Below are positions 31,923-40,973 of a stretch of 64,000 bases of DNA, one piece after another; positions within the stretch are counted from its first letter, which is position 1, and every line of letters starts with the position of its first letter. The stretch comes from Streptomyces sp. ISL-98. GTDB taxonomy: Bacteria; Actinomycetota; Actinomycetes; Streptomycetales; Streptomycetaceae. Location: contig NZ_JAGGPB010000034.1 in assembly GCF_018614055.1 (NCBI RefSeq), forward strand, positions 1 to 64,000, in the 5' to 3' direction. The translations under genes and the position numbers were made by a program. Below the pieces are notes generated by a model that was not told the DNA's origin, searched no databases, and saw only the letters and a list, made by a program, of their open reading frames with translations.

Positions 31923-34505
31923 ATGTCATCGCCGTCCGCCGCCCCCCTCGACCATCCCCGGGCCGAGGACAGGAGCGAGGCGTTCCAGCAGTGGGCCGAC
32001 GAGGTCCGCGCTGCCACCACCGACCGCCCGCTGGGCGTCGGAGGCGCCCGTCCCGTCCCCGCCGGACGGACCGCAGTGGTGCGCCTGCCTCTCGACCCCG
32101 CTCTGCGGGCGGCGGTCGGACGCACGGCCCGCGAGCACGCGGTCACCCCACTGACCGTCGGCCTCGCAGCGCTGGCCGTGACCCTGACGCGGCGTACGGG
32201 CACGGACCGTGCGGTGGCCGGGGCGCTGCGGGTACCGGTCGTGCTCGCGGTACGGGACGACCTGAACCGCGCCGAGCTGCTGGCCGGTACGGACCTCGCG
32301 CTGGAGCGGTCCATCTCGCTGTGGACCGACGGTACGGACGCGACGATCCCGGACCATGCGGTGGAGTTCCGGCACGGCGCGGCCCCCACCACGCTGTCCG
32401 GCGCCCGTGAGGTCGGCATCGCGCTGTGCGACGGCGACCCCGCCGAGGGGGCCGCCCACCTCGCGGCGCTGTACAACGCCGACCGGTACACCGAGGACAG
32501 CGTCTCGGCACTCCTCGGCCAACTGCGCACCGTCCTGGGTACGTTGACGGGCGAGGAGCCCGTGACCGCCGGCGCTCTGCCTCTGCTGGACGAGGCCGAG
32601 CACCAGGCATTGCTGGGCCTCGGCACCGGCGACCCGCTGCCGGAGGACGGCCGCGAGCCGGTGCACGCACAGGTCGCCGCGCTCGCCGCCGCCGACCCCC
32701 GCCGCATCGCCCTCGTCTGCGGGGACGAGCAGGTCGGCCGGGGCGAACTCGATGCGTGGGCCGGGCGGATCGCCGCCCGGCTGGCCTCGGCCGGTGTCGG
32801 ACCCGGCGACCGCGTCGGCATCCTCGCCGACCGCTCCACGGCCATGGTCGCGGCGGTGCTCGGCGTCGTACGCACCGGAGCCGCCTACGTACCCGTCGAC
32901 CCGGCCAACCCCGACGAGCGGATCGCCGCGGTGCTCACCGACGCCCGCGTCTCCGCCGTCGTGGTGACCGGCGACGCCGGACAGCGCGTCACTCTGCCCG
33001 GCCTGAGTGTCGTGACCGCCGACGACCGCGCGGTCCGCGAGGAAGGCGACATCCTGCCACTGGCGCAGACAGGCCCCCGGGACGCCGCCTACCTCATCTA
33101 CACCTCCGGCAGCACCGGCACCCCCAAGGGCGTGGTCGTCGAGCACGCCCAGCTGGCCGCCTCCACCCGGGCCCGCCGCGAGGTCTACCCCGGCGAGCCG
33201 GTCTTCCTGCTGCTCTCCCCGCTCGCCTTCGACTCCTCCGTCGCCGGGCTCTGGGGCACCCTCGCCTCGGGCGGCCGCCTGGTCGTCGCCGGGCCGGACG
33301 AGTTCCGCGACCCGGACGCCCTGCTGAAACTCGTCGAACGGCACGCGGTCACACACCTGTTGTGCGTCCCGTCCCTGTACGACACGCTGCTCGCCGCGGG
33401 CGAGCGGCTCGGCCTGCCCCGGCTCGCCTCCCTGACCACGGTGATCACGGCCGGCGAGGCGCTCCCGGAGGCGCTGCTGCGCCGGCACGTCGAGGCACTC
33501 GGCAGCGGAACCGTGCTCGTCAATGAGTACGGGCCGACCGAGGCCACCGTCTGGGCCAGCTACCGGCGCTTCGACACGGCCGGACCGGTCGACATCGGCG
33601 GCCCCGTACCGGGCACACGGCTCTACGTCCTGGACGAGGCGGGCCGCCTGGTGCCGCCCGGCATCACCGGCGAGCTCCACATCGGCGGCGCCGGCGTCTC
33701 CCGGGGCTACTTCGGACGCCCCGAGGCCACTGCACGGGTGTTCACCGCCGACCCCTTCGCGGGAGGGGACGCCCGGATGTACCGCACCGGCGACCTGGTG
33801 CGCTGGACCGCCGCCGGCACCCTCGAGTTTCTCGGGCGTCGCGACAACCAGGTGAAGATCCGCGGCCATCGCGTCGAACTCGGAGCCGTGGAATCGGCGT
33901 TGCGCGCCTGCCCCGGCATCCGCGAGGCCGTGGTCGTACCGGACGCCGCGGGAACCCGGCTCACCGGATTCGTGGTCACCGCCGCACCGGACGAGCTGGC
34001 CGCCGTACGGGAGAGGCTGGTGCGGACGCTGCCCGAGGCCGCGGTCCCGTCCACGCTGAAGGCACTGGACGCCTTCCCCGTCACGGTCAACGGCAAGGCG
34101 GACCGTGCGGCGCTGGCCGCGCTCGTCGAGCAGGAGGCCCCGTCGGTGGCGCCGGCGATGCCCGCGCCGTCGAGCGGTGACCCCGTCGGCCAGGTGTCGG
34201 CCGCGTGGGCGGAGGTCCTGCAGGTCTCCTCCGTGCCGGGTGACGTCAACTTCTTCGATCTCGGCGGGCATTCGCTGCTGATCATCCGCCTCCAGGACGC
34301 CCTGGGACGCCATACCGGCGTACGGCCGTCCGTCGTCGACCTGTTCCGCTGCTCCACGGTGAACGCGCAGGCCGAGCTCGTCCGGGCCGGCGCCGCAGCG
34401 GGCCCCGGCACGGCAGCACCGGCCAACGACCGGGCCGAGCGGGCCCGCCGCGAACGCGTCGCCCGCGCCCGCCAGCGCCGCGTACAGCAGGGAGCGGCCC
34501 GATGA
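31923..34505 (+). CDS. NRPS with partial C domain, A and T domains
   Basis: An 860-residue NRPS. Residues about 50-215 resemble only the C-terminal lobe of a condensation domain, ending in the usual linker 'LPLLDEAEHQALL'. No HHxxxDG motif is present, so condensation activity is not expected. The adenylation domain (about 225-725) has 'YTSGSTGTPKGV', 'NEYGPTEATVW', 'YRTGDLVRW', 'GRRDNQVKIRGHRVE' and 'NGKADR'. The carrier domain has 'FFDLGGHSLL'. A strongly basic tail (residues about 835-860, rich in Arg) follows. The ATG is preceded by AAGGAG. It probably loads an amino acid and hands it to the PKS encoded by the next gene, whose start overlaps this stop by 4 nt. Confidence 0.92.
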   Translation: MSSPSAAPLDHPRAEDRSEAFQQWADEVRAATTDRPLGVGGARPVPAGRTAVVRLPLDPALRAAVGRTAREHAVTPLTVGLAALAVTLTRRTGTDRAVAGALRVPVVLAVRDDLNRAELLAGTDLALERSISLWTDGTDATIPDHAVEFRHGAAPTTLSGAREVGIALCDGDPAEGAAHLAALYNADRYTEDSVSALLGQLRTVLGTLTGEEPVTAGALPLLDEAEHQALLGLGTGDPLPEDGREPVHAQVAALAAADPRRIALVCGDEQVGRGELDAWAGRIAARLASAGVGPGDRVGILADRSTAMVAAVLGVVRTGAAYVPVDPANPDERIAAVLTDARVSAVVVTGDAGQRVTLPGLSVVTADDRAVREEGDILPLAQTGPRDAAYLIYTSGSTGTPKGVVVEHAQLAASTRARREVYPGEPVFLLLSPLAFDSSVAGLWGTLASGGRLVVAGPDEFRDPDALLKLVERHAVTHLLCVPSLYDTLLAAGERLGLPRLASLTTVITAGEALPEALLRRHVEALGSGTVLVNEYGPTEATVWASYRRFDTAGPVDIGGPVPGTRLYVLDEAGRLVPPGITGELHIGGAGVSRGYFGRPEATARVFTADPFAGGDARMYRTGDLVRWTAAGTLEFLGRRDNQVKIRGHRVELGAVESALRACPGIREAVVVPDAAGTRLTGFVVTAAPDELAAVRERLVRTLPEAAVPSTLKALDAFPVTVNGKADRAALAALVEQEAPSVAPAMPAPSSGDPVGQVSAAWAEVLQVSSVPGDVNFFDLGGHSLLIIRLQDALGRHTGVRPSVVDLFRCSTVNAQAELVRAGAAAGPGTAAPANDRAERARRERVARARQRRVQQGAAR

Positions 34506-37500
34506 CCGGCTTCCCACGGCATACCGACGAGACAGCGCACGAGCGGTACTCCCAAGAGACCGGGCACGAGCGGTACACCCACGAAACGGAGCGCGACCGC
34601 TCCCTGGACATCGCCGTCACCGGTATGGCCGGACGCTTCCCCGGAGCCGCCGACATCCCCTCCTGGTGGCAGGCACTGCTCCGCGGCGAGATCCTCACCA
34701 CCCGCCTCGACCGCCGCACACTCCTGGACGCCGGCGAGTCCGCGAACGTACTGGACGACCCCGACTACGTGCCCGTACGAGGCCTGCTCGACGACGCCGA
34801 CCGGTTCGACCACGAGCTGTTCGGCATCAGCCGGCGCGAGGGCGAACTGATGGACCCGCAGCACCGGTTGATGCTGGAGGCCGCCTGGACGGCGCTGGAG
34901 GACGCGGGCTGCGACCCCACCGCCGAGCCCCGGGTCACCGGCGTCTACGCCTCCGCCAGCAGCAGCGCGTACCTGCGCGCCATGCTTACGTCGAACACCC
35001 TGGACGCGGCAGGCGTCGAGGAGGCCCTGCGCGCCAACGAGCCCGACTACATGGCGACCCGGATCGCCTACCGGCTCGGGCTGACCGGCCCGGCCCTCAG
35101 CGTGCTGACCGCCTGCTCCTCCTCACTGGTCGCGGTGCACCTCGCCGTACAGGCCCTGCTGAACGGCGAGTGCGAACAGGCCGTGGTCGTCGCCGCGGCT
35201 GTCGACTTCCCGCAGGCCGGGCACGTCCACCTGCCGGGCGGCATCCTCTCCGCGTCCGGCGAGTGCCGGCCCTTCGACGCGGAAGCCGACGGTGCGCTGG
35301 CCGGCTCGGGTGTCGTGGCGGTGGTCCTGCGCCCGTACGAGGACGCCGTCGCCGACGGCTGCGACCCGTACGGCGTGATCATCGGGACGGCCGTCAACAA
35401 CGACGGCTCCGCGAAGGCGGGCTACCAGGCGCCCTCCGCCACCGGCCAGGAGGCCGTCATCCGCGCCGCCCTCGCGGCCGCGGACATCGAGGCCGACTCC
35501 CTCGGCTACCTGGAAGCGCATGCCACCGGTACCCGCGTCGGCGACCCGATCGAATGGTCGGCCGCCTCGTCCGTCCTGCGCGAACTCGGCGCCCGCCCGG
35601 GCGGGATCGCCGTAGGCGCCGTCAAGGCCAACATCGGCCACCTCGACGCGGCCTCGGGTCTGGTCTCGCTCATCAAGACCCTGCTGGTGGTCCGGGAGGG
35701 CGAAGTGCCGCCGGTGGCCGGGTTCCGCAGCCTCAACCCGCTGCTGGAGACCGACGGTTCGCCGCTGTACGTGCCCACCGGGCGCCTGGCCTGGGACAGC
35801 GGGCCGGGACCGCGCCGGGCGGGCGTCAGCTCCTTCGGCATCGGCGGTACGAACGCCCACGTCGTTGTCGAGCAGGCGCGGCCCGCGACCGGCGAGCGGA
35901 ACCCAACTGACCGTCCCGTGATCGTCGGCCAGGAACAGGTACGGCCCGCGTTCCGTGAGGGGGCCATGACCGACGAGCGGCCACTGGTACGCCCCGCGAC
36001 CGACCAGGTGTTGATGCTCTCGGCCGCCGACCCCGACGCCCTCGCGCGCGCGGCGCACCGGCTCGCGGACCGCCTCCCGGAGCTCCGCTCAGTGGCGCTC
36101 GCCGACATCGCCCACACCCTGGCGACCGGCCGCGCCCGACTGCCCCACAGAACCGCCGTCGCGGGCCGCACCCACCAGGAGCTGGCCGACCGGCTGCGCA
36201 CTCTCGCCGAGTCGGTGAGGGGGAGCGAGGCGGCGGCCGCCACCCCCGCGCCCGTCGTCCTCCTGCTGCCCGGTCAGGGCAGCCAGCGCCCCGGCATGGC
36301 CCGGCCGTTCCAGCAGGCGCTGCCCGGGTTCGATGGCGCGCTGGAGGAGTGCCTCGGGCACTTCGGGCCCGCCCTGGCGGCACAGTTGCGCACCGCCCTG
36401 TTCGACCCGGAGTTCCCGGCCGGTGAGCTGGCCCGTACGGAACTGGCGCAGCCCGCGCTGTTCTGCGTCGAGTACGCGGTGGCCACGGCGCTCACCGGCC
36501 TCGGGCTTCGCCCCGTCGCGCTCGCCGGGCACAGCCTTGGCGAGATCACCGGCGCCGCACTGTCCGGCGTACTCGGGCTCGCGGACGCCGCCGAACTGGT
36601 GACCGTACGCGGCAGGGCCATGCAGGCCTGCCCGCCGGGTGCGATGGTCTCTCTCGTCATGGGCGAGGAGCGGGCCCTGGAGCTGGCGGAGCGGTTCTCG
36701 GCGACGAGCGGACACCGGCTGGAGCTGGCTGCGGTCAACACCACCGAGAGCGCTGTGCTGGCCGGGCCCGTGGAAGCCGTGGACGCCTTCCAGGCATGGC
36801 TCGGCGACCGCGAGACCGCACGCTGGCTGCGGACCAGCCACGCCTTCCACACCGGGATGCTCGACCCGGCTGTGGTCCGGCTGCGGGAGGCCGCGGCGGG
36901 GATCACCCTCGGCCGCCCCGCACTGCCGTACCTGGCCAATGCCACCGGGACACTCGTTCCGGCCGGGAGCGCCGTCGAGGCCGGTGCCTTCGCCGAACAG
37001 GCCCGCAGCGCGGTGCGGTTCGCGACCGGTCTGGCCGCGATCGCGGAGGCGTTCCCGGGTGCCGTGGCCGTCGAAGCCGGCCCCGGCAAGGCCCTGAGCG
37101 GGATGGCCGAAGCCGCGGGGCTGACCGCTGTGGCGCTCAGCCCCGGGCGCTCCGAACGCCCGGGCGAGGAGACGCTGCTGGCTCTGGCGGAGCTGTGGGC
37201 CATGGGCCTGCCCGTGGACCCGGCCGACCTGACCGGTCCCGGCCGCCCGGCGCACCTGCCCGGGTACGCCTTCGCGGGGCCGCGGCTGCTGGCACCGGCG
37301 GCGGCCGTCCGTACCGCCGTGATTGCGGCGCCCGTCGCGGCCCCGGCAGAGCAGGAGCCCGTACCGGCGGCGGAGAAGACTCCGGCCGAATCGGTCGCGG
37401 GCCTGTGGACGGACCTGCTCGGCAGCACCGGGCTGTCGCCCGACTCCGACTTCTTCGACCTCGGCGGGGACTCGCTGCTGGTCGTGCGGCTCGCCCGCCG

Positions 37501-37615
37501 GATCGGCGAGGACCTCGGTGTCCGCGTCCCGGTCCGCGACCTCATGACCGGCTCGACGCTGGCTCAGCAGACCGCGGTCGTGGAAACCCTTCTCGCGGCG
37601 GGAGACCTGCGATGA
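34502..37615 (+). CDS. Type I PKS module KS-AT-T
   Basis: A 1037-residue polyketide synthase. The ketosynthase (about 33-460) has C205 in 'TACSSSL', 'EAHATGT' and 'NIGHLDAASG'. The acyltransferase (about 555-860) has 'GHSLGE' and the 'HAFH' motif, both typical of malonyl-CoA selectivity. A carrier domain follows with 'FFDLGGDSLL'. No KR, DH or ER is seen, so the added two-carbon unit should leave the module as a beta-keto group. The first 30 residues are charged and contain a repeated H-E-R-Y-[ST]-x-E-T, perhaps a docking helix for the NRPS tail. With the thioesterase next door, this may be the last chain-extending module. Confidence 0.94.
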   Translation: MTGFPRHTDETAHERYSQETGHERYTHETERDRSLDIAVTGMAGRFPGAADIPSWWQALLRGEILTTRLDRRTLLDAGESANVLDDPDYVPVRGLLDDADRFDHELFGISRREGELMDPQHRLMLEAAWTALEDAGCDPTAEPRVTGVYASASSSAYLRAMLTSNTLDAAGVEEALRANEPDYMATRIAYRLGLTGPALSVLTACSSSLVAVHLAVQALLNGECEQAVVVAAAVDFPQAGHVHLPGGILSASGECRPFDAEADGALAGSGVVAVVLRPYEDAVADGCDPYGVIIGTAVNNDGSAKAGYQAPSATGQEAVIRAALAAADIEADSLGYLEAHATGTRVGDPIEWSAASSVLRELGARPGGIAVGAVKANIGHLDAASGLVSLIKTLLVVREGEVPPVAGFRSLNPLLETDGSPLYVPTGRLAWDSGPGPRRAGVSSFGIGGTNAHVVVEQARPATGERNPTDRPVIVGQEQVRPAFREGAMTDERPLVRPATDQVLMLSAADPDALARAAHRLADRLPELRSVALADIAHTLATGRARLPHRTAVAGRTHQELADRLRTLAESVRGSEAAAATPAPVVLLLPGQGSQRPGMARPFQQALPGFDGALEECLGHFGPALAAQLRTALFDPEFPAGELARTELAQPALFCVEYAVATALTGLGLRPVALAGHSLGEITGAALSGVLGLADAAELVTVRGRAMQACPPGAMVSLVMGEERALELAERFSATSGHRLELAAVNTTESAVLAGPVEAVDAFQAWLGDRETARWLRTSHAFHTGMLDPAVVRLREAAAGITLGRPALPYLANATGTLVPAGSAVEAGAFAEQARSAVRFATGLAAIAEAFPGAVAVEAGPGKALSGMAEAAGLTAVALSPGRSERPGEETLLALAELWAMGLPVDPADLTGPGRPAHLPGYAFAGPRLLAPAAAVRTAVIAAPVAAPAEQEPVPAAEKTPAESVAGLWTDLLGSTGLSPDSDFFDLGGDSLLVVRLARRIGEDLGVRVPVRDLMTGSTLAQQTAVVETLLAAGDLR

Positions 37616-38358
37616 CGAACTGGCTGAGATGCGCCACCCCGCGCTCCGAGGCGGCGTACCGGCTCGTGTGCTTTCCGCACGCGGGCGGTTCGGCCCCCTT
37701 CTTCCACAGCTGGGCGGAGGGGCTCCCGGAGTACGAGGTCCACGCGGTCTGCTACCCGGGACGCGCGTCCCGGCTCGACGAGCCGTTGCCGACCAGTCTG
37801 CTGCCGCTGGCCGCGGACATCGCGGAGGCGGTACGACCGCTGCTCGACCGGCCCGTGGCCTTCCTCGGCCACAGCATGGGCGCGGTGGTCGCCTTCGAGA
37901 CGGCCAGGCTGCTCCAGGCCGGGGGCCACCCGGTCGCCCACCTCTTCGCCTCCGGCGCCCGCGCCCCGCACCTGGCGCACCCGGAGGGCCCCGAGGCGGC
38001 CGACATGGACGACGACGCCATCGCGGACGCCCTGGTGTCACTGGGCGGAACCGATGCCGAGCTGCTGGCCGACCCGGACTTCCGCGAGCTGGTACTCCCG
38101 TACGTCTGCGGGGACTTCAGGATGTTCGACGCCTACGCCCACCGGCCCGGGGCGGCGCTGACCTGCGACGTCACCGCCATCGCGGGCGACGCGGACCCGC
38201 AGGTGGGCACCGAGTACGCGGCGGCGTGGGCAGAAGTGACAGAGGGACGGTTCACGCACCACACCGTGCAGGGCGACCACTTCTACCTCACGTCGAACCC
38301 GCCGTTCCGGCTGATCGAAGCGGCCCTCTCGGCGGGGGTGCAGCAGAGTGTTCGCTAG
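37612..38358 (+). CDS. Type II thioesterase
   Basis: A 248-residue alpha/beta hydrolase of the NRPS/PKS-associated thioesterase family: 'VCFPHAGGSAPFF' near the start, nucleophile S88 in 'FLGHSMGAVVAFE', acid in 'AGDADPQV' and the catalytic histidine in 'QGDHFYL'. As a stand-alone protein it normally clears misloaded carriers, but since neither assembly-line protein ends in a TE domain it might also release the product. The start overlaps the PKS stop by 4 nt and its end overlaps the following MFS gene by 11 nt. Confidence 0.92.
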   Translation: MTNWLRCATPRSEAAYRLVCFPHAGGSAPFFHSWAEGLPEYEVHAVCYPGRASRLDEPLPTSLLPLAADIAEAVRPLLDRPVAFLGHSMGAVVAFETARLLQAGGHPVAHLFASGARAPHLAHPEGPEAADMDDDAIADALVSLGGTDAELLADPDFRELVLPYVCGDFRMFDAYAHRPGAALTCDVTAIAGDADPQVGTEYAAAWAEVTEGRFTHHTVQGDHFYLTSNPPFRLIEAALSAGVQQSVR

Positions 38359-39637
38359 CCTCCTCCCGGCGTCGCGGAACGGCCGCGTCATCGCATGCGG
38401 CGCGGCCGTGGACGCCATCGCGGTCGGCATGTTCCTCGCCGCCGCCACGCTCTACTTCGTGGGCATCGTCGGCATCCCCGCGGTCGCGGTCGGCGGCGCG
38501 CTCACCGCGGCCAATGTGCTGGGGCTGCTCAGCCCGGCGCCCTTCGGAGCGTTGGCGGGGCGGATCGGTGCGCTACCCGTTTACGTGGGGCTGACGCTGG
38601 TGCGGGCGGCGGGTTTCGTCTCGTACGCATTCGTCGAGGAGTACGTCGGCTACTTCGCCGTCACCTGCCTGATCACGGCTGCCACGCGGGCGGCGATGCC
38701 GCTGCTCCAGGTCATCGTGGGGGAGCTGGAGCCGGAGGACCAGCGGACCAGGACCATGGCCTCGCTGCGGGCGGTGAGCAACGTCGGGATGACCGCGGGC
38801 TTTCTGCTCGCGGCCGTCATCCAGGCGGCCGGCTCCGAGGCGGCGTTCGTCGCGCTGTTCGCCTTCAACGGGGCCGCGTTCGTGGCGGTGGCTCTGCTGA
38901 TCGCGGGGGCCGGCCGGTCGGCGGGCCTGCGTACGTCACTTCGGAAGAGCCCGCCGTCGTCACCCGGGAAGGGGAGGACGACGGCGGCCGGGACCGGCGG
39001 TCCGTCTCCCTATCGGGACCGCCGCTTCGTGACGGCCGCGCTGGCCAACTCCGTACTCCTGCTCAACGATTCGATCCTGTTCATCCTGGTGCCGCTGTGG
39101 ATGACCCAGCAGGCCGGACTGCCCGGGGGTGCGAGCTCCGTCGTCCTCGCCGTCAACACCGTGCTGACGGTGGTCCTCCAGGTGTACGTAGCCCGCTTCG
39201 CGCAGGGCGTCGCCAAGGCGCTGCGGCTGCTGCGGCTGGCCTGTCTGCCGCTGGTCCTGTCCTGCGTGCTCTTCGCGGCGGCGGACGGACAGGGCGTCGT
39301 CGTCGCCCTGGTGGCCGTGGTCCTCGCGGTGGTGGCGCTCACCGTCGGCGAGAACCTGCACGCGGTGGCCGCCTGGGAGCTGTCGTACGAGATGGCCCAC
39401 CCTCGGTCGCGGCCGCAGTACTTGTCCCTGTTCAGCATGGGCATGAGTGCGCAGCTGATCGTGGGCCCCTTCCTGATGACGGCCTTCGTCCTGCCCGCGG
39501 GCACGGTCGGCTGGCTGGTCGTCGCCCTGCTCTTCGTGGCCGCGACGGCCGCTTTCTCCATCGCCGCCCGCGCTTCCGGCGAGCGGGCAGCGCCGCCGGC
39601 ACCCGTGGTCCCCACGACCGTCTCCTCACCTTCCTGA
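38348..39637 (+). CDS. MFS transporter
   Basis: A 429-residue protein with about 12 hydrophobic segments and a charged central loop (about residues 195-220). The GTG start lies inside the thioesterase gene (11-nt overlap), giving tight coupling. It resembles the other MFS protein of this operon in layout (similar 'LNDSILFILVPLW' versus 'SLHFAVPTFLLPLW' segments), so the two may be related pumps. An efflux or self-resistance role is likely. Confidence 0.87.
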   Translation: MFASLLPASRNGRVIACGAAVDAIAVGMFLAAATLYFVGIVGIPAVAVGGALTAANVLGLLSPAPFGALAGRIGALPVYVGLTLVRAAGFVSYAFVEEYVGYFAVTCLITAATRAAMPLLQVIVGELEPEDQRTRTMASLRAVSNVGMTAGFLLAAVIQAAGSEAAFVALFAFNGAAFVAVALLIAGAGRSAGLRTSLRKSPPSSPGKGRTTAAGTGGPSPYRDRRFVTAALANSVLLLNDSILFILVPLWMTQQAGLPGGASSVVLAVNTVLTVVLQVYVARFAQGVAKALRLLRLACLPLVLSCVLFAAADGQGVVVALVAVVLAVVALTVGENLHAVAAWELSYEMAHPRSRPQYLSLFSMGMSAQLIVGPFLMTAFVLPAGTVGWLVVALLFVAATAAFSIAARASGERAAPPAPVVPTTVSSPS

Positions 39638-39676
39638 CTCTCCTCGACTTCCTGACCTTCCTGAAGGGCTCTTGCC

Positions 39677-40954
39677 ATGGCTGACGACCTCAACCCGGCC
39701 TCCACGCCGGACCATTTCCTGCTGTTCGCGATCGGCCCCCGCCTCGACTTCGCCGCACGCCTGCGGGCCCTGGACGAGTCGGCTCGTATCTCGGTGATCT
39801 GCCGTCCCGAGCACCTGTCCCGGATCACCGAGTCGGGTAACTATCTGCGGGTCCTCGCCGTGCGCCAGGACGCCCCGATGGACGAGGTCGTCGCGCTGGC
39901 GCGCACCGTTCATGAGCTTGAGCCGGTCACCCGGATCACCACCTTCTGGGAGCACGACCAGGACCGTGCCGCCGCTGTGGGCGCGGTCCTCGGTGTCGCC
40001 ACCCACAGCCCCGAAACGGTGCGCCTGGTGCAGGACAAGCACGCGATGCGTGAGCAGCTGCGTGAGGCGGGGGTGGAGGACACGGCCGCAGGCCGTGCGT
40101 ACGGCGAGGCGGACCTGCTGGCGTTCGGCGAGAGCGCCGGATACCCCTTCATCGTGAAGCCGACAGCCGGCACGGCGAGCTTCGGCGTCACCCTCGTCCA
40201 CTCCCCGGAGGAGGCCGCGGCGGCCTACCGTACGGCGACCGCGGACTTCCCGGGCATCGCCCGGCTCGGAGTCCTGGCGGAGCAGTACCACAGTGGCCCG
40301 CAGTACAGCGTGGAGGCGTTCTCGGAGGCGGCCGAGCATGTGGTGGTCGCCATCACGCGCAAGTACTCGGACCCCAAGAACATGGTGGAGCTGGGACACG
40401 TCCTGCCGGCACCGCTGGACCCGGCCACCCAGGAAGCGATCGGCGACCACGTGGGGCGCGTCCTCGACGCCCTGGGCGTGGAGTTCGGCCCGACACACAC
40501 CGAGATCGTGCTCACGGCGGACGGCCCGCGCATCATCGAGACCCACTTGCGTGTGGGCGGCGACGAGATCTTCAACCTGACCAAGGACGCGGTCGGCGTC
40601 GACATGATCGACTTCCAGACCCGGCAGGCGTTCGGCGACAAGGTCCTTCCGGACATCCGCGCCATCCTGGAGTCCGACCGCGCCCCGCGCTGCGAGGCCA
40701 TCTGGTACACGGCTCCCGAGGCTTCCGGAACGTTCATGGGCCTGGCGGACGGTGACGAGGCGAGCTCGAACCCCGACGTCACGGTGCTTCTGACTCCTGG
40801 CGAGCAGCTCACCGGCCACGGTTCGTTCGCCCGCATCGCCCGCGCCCGCGCGTCGGCCCCGAACGCCGAGGACGCGCTCGCCCGTGCACGCTCGACGGTC
40901 AACGGCCTGTCGTTCCTCTTCCGCGTCGCATCGGCGGAACCCGGAACGGTCTGA
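39677..40954 (+). CDS. ATP-grasp ligase
   Basis: A 425-residue ATP-grasp protein. It has 'YPFIVKPTAGTASFGVTL' for nucleotide binding, 'YHSGPQYSVEAFS', and the metal site 'IIETHLRVGGDEIFNL'. It is less like the other cluster ligases than they are to each other, but shares with the epimerase fusion the pattern 'E-L-G-H-V-L-P-A'. It is the last gene of the rightward operon and converges with a TetR gene. It may condense a final amino acid or an amine onto the product; the substrate is unknown. Confidence 0.88.
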   Translation: MADDLNPASTPDHFLLFAIGPRLDFAARLRALDESARISVICRPEHLSRITESGNYLRVLAVRQDAPMDEVVALARTVHELEPVTRITTFWEHDQDRAAAVGAVLGVATHSPETVRLVQDKHAMREQLREAGVEDTAAGRAYGEADLLAFGESAGYPFIVKPTAGTASFGVTLVHSPEEAAAAYRTATADFPGIARLGVLAEQYHSGPQYSVEAFSEAAEHVVVAITRKYSDPKNMVELGHVLPAPLDPATQEAIGDHVGRVLDALGVEFGPTHTEIVLTADGPRIIETHLRVGGDEIFNLTKDAVGVDMIDFQTRQAFGDKVLPDIRAILESDRAPRCEAIWYTAPEASGTFMGLADGDEASSNPDVTVLLTPGEQLTGHGSFARIARARASAPNAEDALARARSTVNGLSFLFRVASAEPGTV

Positions 40955-40973
40955 CACACGTCGCGTCGCCAGG

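Noticed and set aside
12119..34505. Assigning amino-acid substrates to the two adenylation domains from pocket residues
   Set aside because: My by-eye pocket readings were not close enough to any code I am sure of; a predictor with structural alignment is needed.
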